From: CAWACC01 sp964390695
Lineage (GTDB): Bacteria > Chlamydiota > Chlamydiia > Chlamydiales > Parachlamydiaceae
Reading direction: 5' to 3'
Assembly: GCA_964390695.1 (NCBI GenBank)
Contig: CAYMKI010000078.1
Coordinates: forward strand, 1 to 14,013
DNA: 14,013 nt
Shown here: in pieces, positions 9,101 to 13,621 of the stretch
How the letters are laid out: each line of letters opens with the position of its first letter
Position numbering within the stretch: the first letter of the stretch is position 1
The notes under the pieces: model-generated
The model's database searches: none
What the model saw: only the letters and a program-made list of their open reading frames with translations
What the model was told of the DNA's origin: nothing
Position numbers and translations under genes: made by a program

Positions 9101-9713
9101 CATCATTTTGAGCGGCTTTCTTCAACAAAACAAAAATTTTGTCATGTAATGCGGGGTCTTTGGATGCATCCCCCAGAAAATGTTTGATAGCTTTGGGTAA
9201 ATTCTCCACGTTATTTTCAGCCATATGCGCTAAGACATAGTCAAAAATTCTGACCGCATCCGGAGATGCTAGATCTATCTCATATTCCTTGAGATACGCA
9301 ACAACTTTTTTAAGATCAAAATAGTCCCTTTTAACAAATTCCAAAATCACAGCGGAAGCAAATTGTTTATCTCTCGAATTCTTTATTATCCCATCAAAAA
9401 ATTGAGTACCTTTGAATAATACCAATGAAGCCACTTTTTGCGTTAAAAGCGCACTTAAGTCGATATGCTTGCATTCTTGTTTTAATTGTTTATCTAGCAA
9501 AGCTGTTATTAGAATGACTTGTTTAGGCGATTGCAATTCTTTTAAAAGCATTAAAGTCTTTTCTAATACCTTTTGAACATCAACTAAGCTAGGTTGATTT
9601 TTAACACTCTTAACAACCAAATTTACCCAATTCATTTCTGCTGAAGACGCATCTCTTTCGGAATCGGCATAAAATTCATGAAACGGAGACGCTGAGTTAA
9701 TATTTAAGCTCAT
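6153..9713 (-). CDS. large helical-repeat protein (1186 residues), function unknown
   Basis: The ATG at 9711-9713 follows AAGGTG a few bases upstream, a reasonable ribosome-binding site. No signal peptide or membrane segment is visible. Residues 1-200 are helical. Residues about 200-515 hold nine related repeats, each opening with a motif like [YFH]IQNYGID and continuing with a helix such as EGQQALLDIAKLAA. Motif starts are near 212, 247, 282, 317, 352, 394, 428, 462 and 497. Residues 520-1030 are helical without obvious repeats. Residues 1030-1186 form a different mixed alpha/beta domain containing MGTEVLASCQ (1042), LLGYILDGKHRL, IVARSVLRLL and VLYLERMYV. I associate this ending with large proteins of environmental chlamydiae but cannot name it. 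The repeats suggest a protein-binding solenoid. The gene follows the helicase gene's strand, with 272 bp between them, and diverges from gpmA. A role as a secreted effector is possible but only inferred. Confidence 0.8.
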   Translation of the reverse strand: MSLNINSASPFHEFYADSERDASSAEMNWVNLVVKSVKNQPSLVDVQKVLEKTLMLLKELQSPKQVILITALLDKQLKQECKHIDLSALLTQKVASLVLFKGTQFFDGIIKNSRDKQFASAVILEFVKRDYFDLKKVVAYLKEYEIDLASPDAVRIFDYVLAHMAENNVENLPKAIKHFLGDASKDPALHDKIFVLLKKAAQNDGEAVSETIQKYGIDSSSVEGQQKLIQIAKLSAQQDGMGTSRYIQNYRIDTSTAEGRQAFMDIAKIAAQQSKGFISYVIQYYGLHRFASEGQRVLLEIALLAAGDQGKFISEHIQNYGFDSQTPEGQKALILIAKEAAKSHGEGTAQFIQNYHIDNTSQEGQQALLDIAKLGVVNQQPIRLHSNHGSSKYIQNFGVHKFSQGIKHLLEIAHLVASEDIRMIPLYIHNFGIHKIPDCENELKSLALQAVEQVPELVAEYILNFGFDKSNPQGRQALLEIFERGVQHNAQAMLKHIDKFALLDSTAEGLYQFKKLTDYIFSHLIWQLPDFELKSFFEAFCAFKDNILDKNYSVYSQNMEDFCEAMEELELGHQDLAAKKIVQACKKHYAMTESQLKWLEDRYLKNKSKVNQKRLLKWFLCSALLCSTSKALKHIFKTHQDVFSVISKQHPKLREDLVKTLITLGVFNNLQGWKALSEVSKDIKFLTLPCLVLANYPQEYQPIYITAFEKLKPLRVFREGQYQKILLETLIKIDRSKLADENKPGVIQFLFSLSEAKMIQALRLVSDILAFKGESYLVNVKEISDVQKALEQLFQSLFQVQMGNFSEMYGSTIALWRNKEALTTYAGKLNELPSDQRQIALEFLQSWVRQVIGGTFQKNRYEVTLNPHLAQIHKYHPEVLKKWQEDVVLNEDEAASFENNSMVISPTERIVHALKLALEQGHLGSSLEYPFIMGCKGDWSKLEENLESVNLELTPLANRPLSADESEKKRVLLLQKKCLELFKQPNKIEQQLLDLKSLLSKDIPFYKDVEDAIKMLHSQAAADQASTLQVIDSDHPNHFLLMGTEVLASCQHIGGRPPLNVCLLGYILDGKHRLALVLDSQGKIVARSVLRLLIDDKGNPVLYLERMYVADDSPNYENLIKKLALKKAAYLGIPLVTSVSEFDNSSGIMYPSSIHAREKPVPFEYVDALGGQQEGSYSIVKVCKLS
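8169..9116 (-). repeat. intragenic array of nine ~105-bp repeats (35-residue units)
   Basis: Within the 1186-residue protein, the [YFH]IxNYG[IF]D motif recurs at spacings of 35, 35, 35, 35, 42, 34, 34 and 35 residues. The 42-residue unit carries an inserted segment near residues 380-390 (NQQPIRLHSNHGSS). The copies differ at most positions, so the array is old rather than a recent DNA-level tandem duplication. The unit length equals that of pentatricopeptide repeats but the motif does not match them. Confidence 0.75.
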
Positions 9714-9782
9714 ACAACACCTTGCGTTATAAATATAATTATTAAGCGAAAATTAAAACTAAATAAATTTTATCATAAATTA

Positions 9783-9812
9783 TTGTAAATATTCAAGCAT
9801 TACTATTTATAC
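9783..9812 (+). promoter_or_regulatory. possible promoter for the gpmA operon
   Basis: TTGTAA (9783-9788) and TTATAC (9807-9812) are separated by 18 nt in the AT-rich divergent region 9714-9936, about 125 bp upstream of gpmA. Both hexamers are imperfect sigma-70 matches. Downstream, a 5-bp stem (TCGTC/GACGA, 9836-9850) falls in the would-be leader. No better pair is visible nearer the gene. Confidence 0.2.
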
Positions 9813-9936
9813 ATACATTTTAATAAGACAAAGACTCGTCAAAAGGACGATTTAGAGAGAACTGCTGACTATGAGCGATCCTCTATGACAACAAAATAGC
9901 TTTATGATAAAATTAGCTAATAACAGCGGAGAGATC

Positions 9937-10623
9937 ATGAGTTTGCTGATACTAATGCGGCACGGACAATCTAGATGGAATGAATTAAATCTTTTTACGG
10001 GATGGGTGGATGTTCCCCTATCGGAACTAGGCATTCAGGAAGCCCTTGAAGGGGGAAAGAAGATCCAGAATATCCCGATAGACATCATATTCACTTCGAC
10101 ATTAGTGCGCGCCCAAATGACAGCTTTTTTAGTCATGTCGGAGCATTCCACTTCCAAAGTCCCCGTAGTTTTACATAACGATGAGGGAAAACTGGATGAA
10201 TGGGGCAAAATCTACGGAGAAGATGCTCGACAGAATATTATTCCCGTGATACGCTCATGGGAACTTAATGAAAGAATGTACGGAGAACTGCAAGGCCTCA
10301 ACAAAGCTGAAACCATGAAAAAGTATGGCGAGGAGCAAGTGAGGATATGGCGCAGAAGCTATGATGTGCCTCCTCCTAACGGAGAAAGCCTGGCCATGAC
10401 CGCTGCGCGTTCGATCCCCTATTTCAACCAAACTATCGTTCCCCATCTGCAGGCCGGAAAAAACGTGTTCGTTTCAGCTCACGGCAATTCCTTAAGATCG
10501 ATAATCATGCACATGGAAGGTTTAAGCAAAGAAGAGGTCTTGCACCTAGAACTGAATACAGGCTTGCCCATTTTGTATCAATTTACAGGCGGCCGTTTTG
10601 AAAAACAAGCTCTAAAAAGTTAA
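9937..10623 (+). CDS. gpmA: 2,3-bisphosphoglycerate-dependent phosphoglycerate mutase
   Basis: Interconverts 3-phosphoglycerate and 2-phosphoglycerate in cytosolic glycolysis and gluconeogenesis through a phosphohistidine intermediate. The start is taken at 9937 (MSLLILMRHGQ) because GGAGAG lies just upstream and 228 residues matches the chlamydial enzyme length as I remember it. An in-frame ATG at 9904 would add 11 atypical residues. Visible motifs are RHGQS with the nucleophile His9, LFTGWVD, TSTLVRAQMTA, the catalytic Glu112 in NERMYGELQG, RRSYDVPPPNGES and SAHGNSLR with the second His182. The segment before Glu112 (about residues 70-108) is longer than in E. coli GpmA and the C terminus is shorter, both features I recall from chlamydial enzymes. 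It is the first gene of a three-gene run; the next starts 1 nt after its stop, implying translational coupling. Confidence 0.95.
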   Translation: MSLLILMRHGQSRWNELNLFTGWVDVPLSELGIQEALEGGKKIQNIPIDIIFTSTLVRAQMTAFLVMSEHSTSKVPVVLHNDEGKLDEWGKIYGEDARQNIIPVIRSWELNERMYGELQGLNKAETMKKYGEEQVRIWRRSYDVPPPNGESLAMTAARSIPYFNQTIVPHLQAGKNVFVSAHGNSLRSIIMHMEGLSKEEVLHLELNTGLPILYQFTGGRFEKQALKS

Positions 10624-10624
10624 C

Positions 10625-11785
10625 ATGCCCAAAGAAATCTACCTAGACAATAGCACCACCACTCGTCCTTCGGAGATGGCCATCAGCAAGATGCTGCCTT
10701 TTTATACTGAAAGATGGGGCCACCCCTCCTCTCCACACCAGAAAGGTCAGGAGCTCTTTCCGGCTATTGCCGAAAGCCTTAAAAGCATCTATGCCTTATT
10801 GGGAGCTCATGAGGATGATGACTTTGTTTTTACCTCTTCGGGAGCTGAGGCGGTCAACCACATCCTATTTTCCGCATATTGCGATATCACGATGGATACC
10901 GGAAAAAACCAATTTATAACCTCGCAAATCGATGAGGCACCGTCCATCATGGCAATCGGCCGCTTGGAACGCTTCAATTGCGTCGGAAAGATGGCGGCGG
11001 GAAATAATCACGGAAAGATACTCGCAGCTGCGATCGCCGATGCCATGAATCCACGCACAGCGATGGTGTCAATTAGCTGGGCCAATGGCCTCACGGGCGT
11101 CATCAATCCCATCCAAGAAATTTCCGACCTATGCCTCTCTCGCGGCGTAGCCTTGCATGTGGATGCCACACATGTCCTTGGCAAAATGTATTTCGATCTG
11201 CACGAAATCAATCCCACGTTCCTTTCCTTCAATGGAGATCATCTTCATGCCCCTAAAGGTACCGGAGGATTTTATATTAAATCCGGCGCGAAGTGCAGCC
11301 CTTTTATCATAGGCGGGATAGAGCAAGCCGGACACCGCGCAGGAAGTTACAATATTGCCGGCCTAGCGGCTTTGGGACAAGCCGCTGTTGAAGCCCTGGA
11401 TAGCAGGGACCTGCTTTGCACAGAGACAGCTCGCCTAAGAGACAAACTGGAACAAGGTGTGCTAGAAGGATATCCCGATGCCACGGTCTTGTTCTCGCAT
11501 GAAGAACGCTTACCTCATTGTTCTGCGATAGCCTTTCCGGGAATCAACAACGAGGCGATGCTCTTCGCCCTGAATCGCAAAGGACTCTATGCGAGTATCG
11601 GAGGCGGCAGCTTCCAGCAAATAAGCATCGTATTAAAAGCTGTGGGTGTAGCCGAACACTTAGCACACTGTTCTGTGGCCTTCAGCCTTTCCAGGCAAAC
11701 TACAGAAGAAGAAATCGATCGGGCTATAGCCATTATCGTCGAAAGTGCTAAAAAATTGAGAAATATCTCCAAAGGATTAATTTAG
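10625..11785 (+). CDS. nifS: NifS/IscS-like aminotransferase-fold protein lacking the PLP lysine and catalytic cysteine (CT721-type)
   Basis: Its 386 residues follow the class V aminotransferase/cysteine desulfurase pattern from IYLDNSTTT near the N terminus to TTEEEID near the C terminus. Genuine enzymes take sulfur from cysteine using PLP. Compared with E. coli IscS as I remember it, the PLP lysine in the GHK.YGPKG motif is His206 (GDHLHAPKG), His104 is Glu104, Asn155 is Gly155, Gln183 is His183, His205 is Asp205, Thr76 is Ala74, and the arginine of SIRFS is Ala352. The GSAC loop reads IGGGS, with Ser329 at the cysteine position. Asp180, which contacts the PLP ring nitrogen, is kept. The frame is intact and full length, so this looks like a conserved non-enzymatic relative rather than a decayed gene. 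It starts 1 nt after gpmA and sits 9 bp before the NifU-like gene. The family assignment is firm; desulfurase activity is doubtful. Confidence 0.88.
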   Translation: MPKEIYLDNSTTTRPSEMAISKMLPFYTERWGHPSSPHQKGQELFPAIAESLKSIYALLGAHEDDDFVFTSSGAEAVNHILFSAYCDITMDTGKNQFITSQIDEAPSIMAIGRLERFNCVGKMAAGNNHGKILAAAIADAMNPRTAMVSISWANGLTGVINPIQEISDLCLSRGVALHVDATHVLGKMYFDLHEINPTFLSFNGDHLHAPKGTGGFYIKSGAKCSPFIIGGIEQAGHRAGSYNIAGLAALGQAAVEALDSRDLLCTETARLRDKLEQGVLEGYPDATVLFSHEERLPHCSAIAFPGINNEAMLFALNRKGLYASIGGGSFQQISIVLKAVGVAEHLAHCSVAFSLSRQTTEEEIDRAIAIIVESAKKLRNISKGLI

Positions 11786-11794
11786 GATGAATTT

Positions 11795-12583
11795 ATGGGA
11801 CTCAAAAGTTTAACCTCCCCCTTTCCATGGGCGCGATATAGCAAAAAGCTGATCTCCAAGATCGACAATCCGCGCAGCGCCGGCACGTTTCAACCTAAAG
11901 AATCTGAGGAAAGAGGCATGCGTTTAGCTATAGGCACCGAAGGCTCTATCGAAGATGGCAATCAGATTCAGCTGTATTGGCTTGTGGACAAAGACGACGG
12001 CATCATTGTCGACGCCAGATATCAAGCCTATGGCCAATCCGCCTTGATTGGAGCGGCAGAGGTGGCTTGTGAGCTATTAATCGGCAAGAATTACGACCAA
12101 GCCAAACGGGTGAGCTGCGATTTGCTGGATGCACATGTGAGAGAAAAAAATGACACTCCCGCTTTTCCGCCGGAAGCCTACCCGCACCTCAATCTCGTTT
12201 TGGGAGCTATCGAAAATGCCGCCGAAAAATGCACCGACATACCATTTGCCGATACGTACGTGGCCTCGCCCATTCCCGCAAATATCGGCGAAGGATCCGA
12301 GGGAGGCTTTCCCGGGTGGATGGAACTGCCTATCAAACAGAAACTGAGTGTCATCGAAGAGGTCTTAAATCATGATGTACGCCCTTATATCGCTTTAGAT
12401 GCAGGAGGCATCGAAGTCCTCAACCTTTTAAATGACAAGGAAGTAATCATCGCCTATCACGGCTCCTGCACCTCTTGCTATTCCTCCATCGGAACTACCC
12501 TATCATATATACAACAAATTCTGCGCGCCAAAGTACACCCCCATATCGTGGTCATTCCAGATATGGACAGGCTATCCCTCTAA
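11795..12583 (+). CDS. nifU: NifU-like protein: IscU-type N domain without cluster ligands plus Nfu-type C domain (CT720-type)
   Basis: The ATG at 11795 follows AGGATG, which overlaps the preceding stop region. Residues about 40-150 match the IscU scaffold fold (GIIVDARYQAYGQSALIGAA). Residues about 180-255 match the Nfu domain (VIEEVLNHDVRPYIALDAGG, then GSCTSCYSS). In a normal scaffold, three cysteines and one aspartate hold the nascent Fe-S cluster. Here the aligned residues are Asp54, Asn56, Gln81 and Leu132, so all are lost. The Nfu CxxC, Cys225 and Cys228, is present, and Nfu proteins normally bind a cluster between two subunits through this pair to deliver it to apoproteins. A role as Fe-S carrier through the C domain is therefore plausible, with the N domain perhaps structural. 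It ends the gpmA-nifS-nifU run; its stop is 2 bp before a 38-bp inverted-repeat arm. Confidence 0.88.
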   Translation: MGLKSLTSPFPWARYSKKLISKIDNPRSAGTFQPKESEERGMRLAIGTEGSIEDGNQIQLYWLVDKDDGIIVDARYQAYGQSALIGAAEVACELLIGKNYDQAKRVSCDLLDAHVREKNDTPAFPPEAYPHLNLVLGAIENAAEKCTDIPFADTYVASPIPANIGEGSEGGFPGWMELPIKQKLSVIEEVLNHDVRPYIALDAGGIEVLNLLNDKEVIIAYHGSCTSCYSSIGTTLSYIQQILRAKVHPHIVVIPDMDRLSL

Positions 12584-12585
12584 TA

Positions 12586-12623
12586 TACCTCTTGCATAAA
12601 TAATCTCCTTGCCCATGCCCTTG
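12586..12623 (+). repeat. left arm of a perfect 38-bp inverted repeat
   Basis: The 38 bases from 12586 are the exact reverse complement of 13454-13491. The arm starts 2 bp after the nifU-like stop. Read on the minus strand it contains AAGGAG followed by an ATG (12595-12597) that reaches a stop after five codons. The arms bound a stretch of 906 bp (12586-13491). Confidence 0.9.
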
Positions 12624-12677
12624 CCCTTGCCCTTGCCCATGCCCTTGCCCATGTGCCCTTGTGCCCTTGTGCCCTTG
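12608..12677 (+). repeat. short tandem repeat of CCCTTG/CCCATG units
   Basis: About eleven degenerate units run from the end of the left inverted-repeat arm, first as hexamers (CCCTTG, CCCATG), then as longer units (TGCCCTTG). The matching position beside the right arm has only a single unit, so the array expanded on the left side. It probably varies in length between strains. It is non-coding as far as I can see. Confidence 0.85.
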
Positions 12678-12717
12678 GCTCTACCCGAATTGTTTCATAT
12701 GCCTTATCCTAAATCCC

Positions 12718-12949
12718 GAAGAAAATAAAATTAAACCTCTGAGATCAGTGAGAACAGTGAGACGAGTGCGAACGCAGAGGAAGATCGAGAGGGTTCATGT
12801 ACACATCATAAGTGAAGAAAATAAAATTAAACCACTGAGATCAGTGAGAACAGTGAGACGAGTGCGAACGCAGAGGAAGATCGAGAGGGTTATTGTACAC
12901 ATCATAAGTCAAGAAAATAAAATTAAACCTCTGAGATCAGTAAGAACAG
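12718..12949 (+). repeat. 96-bp tandem repeat, about 2.4 copies
   Basis: Copies begin at 12718, 12814 and 12910. The first two differ at only a few bases; the third diverges after about 40 bp. The unit contains a 9-nt-phased core (ATCAGTGAG, AACAGTGAG, ACGAGTGCG, AACGCAGAG). Because 96 is a multiple of three, an open frame runs through it (12661-12981, 106 residues, a repeated 32-residue Arg/Lys-rich unit). That frame lacks a clear ribosome-binding site and is probably not a gene. Confidence 0.9.
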
Positions 12950-12991
12950 GTTCGATAAAATACATGCTTGAAAAGCCCTAAATGTTACAGA

Positions 12992-13051
12992 CCAGGTCGA
13001 GCAGAGCGAGGCCTGGGTGGCAATAAACAAAGCGCAGAGTCCTGAAAGGAC
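12992..13051 (+). repeat. two small hairpins, REP-like
   Basis: CCAGG (12992-12996) pairs with CCTGG (13012-13016), with partial pairing inside. GTCCT-GAA-AGGAC (13039-13051) is a 5-bp stem with a 3-nt loop. The sequence around them, including GTCCTGAAAGGACGACATA, resembles palindromic intergenic repeats that I recall beside Y1-type transposases in environmental bacteria. No transposase is present in the window. Confidence 0.35.
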
Positions 13052-13068
13052 GACATAATTATGAGATA

Positions 13069-13149
13069 TTAATGGCCTAATCGTTGGTAGATGTGATTTT
13101 GCATCTTGTATTTAGCACAAAATACCGCAATCTCATACCCTGTTTTCAT
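13069..13149 (-). pseudogene. possible gene remnant or very small ORF
   Basis: The minus-strand frame from ATG at 13147-13149 gives 26 residues (MKTGYEIAVFCAKYKM and on to a TAA at 13069-13071). The frame stays open upstream to 13206 with plausible protein text (ILAFPTEKYHALQRLLN) before a stop next to a run of nine T (13200-13208). No ribosome-binding site is evident. It may be the tail of a broken gene or chance. I do not recognise it. Confidence 0.2.
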
Positions 13150-13291
13150 ATTTAAGAGCCTTTGTAAGGCATGATATTTTTCAGTTGGAAATGCTAGTAT
13201 TTTTTTTTAAAAATAATTTTTGTTATATAAGTCAAATTGCAACTATAGCGCTGCTTTGGGACTGAATTACGAAAGCAACGAAAGCGTGTAG

Positions 13292-13311
13292 CCACAGGCT
13301 TGAGCCCGTGG
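13292..13311 (+). repeat. palindromic hairpin, REP-like
   Basis: CCACAGGCTTGAGCCCGTGG forms a 9-bp stem with one mismatch and a 2-nt loop. This kind of CCACGGGCTTNAGCCCGTGG palindrome is common between genes in many environmental bacteria (recalled, not searched). It lies in the repeat-built stretch between the inverted arms. Confidence 0.5.
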
Positions 13312-13357
13312 ATAAGCCTCAGGAAGATAGAGCCACCGATTAGGCAAGTGCAAGCCC

Positions 13358-13445
13358 TCTTTCACCATTTCTGCGCTCACACTTGTCTCACAGCTCTCAC
13401 CGATCTCTGTGGTTCAATTTTTTCCTTTGGGTTTAGGACAAGGTA
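13358..13445 (-). repeat. diverged, single-copy, inverted relative of the 96-bp repeat region
   Basis: Read on the minus strand this matches 12700-12795 imperfectly but along its length: CCTTGTCCTAAACCC against CCTTATCCTAAATCC, then GATCGGTGAGAGCTGTGAG against GATCAGTGAGAACAGTGAG. It keeps the 9-nt phasing but is present once. With the perfect outer arms it shows that the whole flank was duplicated in inverted orientation and then diverged. Confidence 0.6.
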
Positions 13446-13453
13446 TTTAAATA

Positions 13454-13491
13454 CAAGGGCATGGGCAAGGAGATTATTTATGCAAGAGGTA
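13454..13491 (-). repeat. right arm of the perfect 38-bp inverted repeat
   Basis: Exact reverse complement of 12586-12623. It carries AAGGAG at 13467-13472 and the ATG at 13480, which form the start of the small ORF that follows. No target-site duplication is visible outside the two arms. Confidence 0.9.
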
Positions 13492-13551
13492 CTGGATATT
13501 TACCGTAAACTAGAGCCGTTTACGTATTTTGAAAATCTCTCTTCTCATTAA
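13480..13551 (+). CDS. possible 23-residue small protein
   Basis: The ATG at 13480 sits 7 nt after a perfect AAGGAG (13467-13472), a strong start signal. It encodes 23 residues beginning MQEVLDIYRKLEPF and ending at TAA 13549-13551. The ribosome-binding site and first codons lie inside the right inverted-repeat arm. A perfect 7-bp stem (CGTAAAC/GTTTACG, 13504-13524) followed by TATTTT falls within the frame and could instead be a weak terminator. The peptide is not recognised; it may be real, a relic of a larger gene, or chance. Confidence 0.25.
   Translation: MQEVLDIYRKLEPFTYFENLSSH
13504..13524 (+). terminator. 7-bp stem-loop followed by a short T tract
   Basis: CGTAAAC pairs perfectly with GTTTACG across a 7-nt loop and is followed by TATTTT. 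The stem is low in GC, so termination would be weak. It lies about 100 bp before the next gene and could isolate that gene from transcription coming through the repeat region. Confidence 0.3.
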
Positions 13552-13621
13552 ACCCCGCTTTCTATATATACGAATTGCAAGTGTCTCATGATCTAAAAAT
13601 CCATCGTTGAGGAGTAAAGCC

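Noticed and set aside
9904..9936. Upstream in-frame ATG for the phosphoglycerate mutase
   Set aside because: It adds 11 residues not typical of the family, while the ATG at 9937 has a ribosome-binding site and gives the expected N terminus just before RHGQS.
9714..9936. tRNA or small RNA gene in the divergent region
   Set aside because: No cloverleaf or conserved tRNA box is visible; the sequence is AT-rich with one 5-bp stem only.
12718..12949. CRISPR-like repeat array
   Set aside because: The 96-bp units are directly adjacent with no distinct spacers and no cas genes are present; it is a tandem repeat.
12992..13016. Intrinsic terminator of the gpmA-nifS-nifU run
   Set aside because: The stem is short and imperfect, no T tract follows, and it is about 400 bp past the last stop codon.
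12586..13491. Insertion sequence with terminal inverted repeats
   Set aside because: No transposase frame lies between the arms and no target-site duplication is visible, so only a non-autonomous or repeat element can be argued.
13300..13551. 83-codon plus-strand frame starting at TTG
   Set aside because: Most of it crosses the hairpin and the diverged repeat and has no start signal; only the last 23 codons have a good ribosome-binding site and are listed separately.
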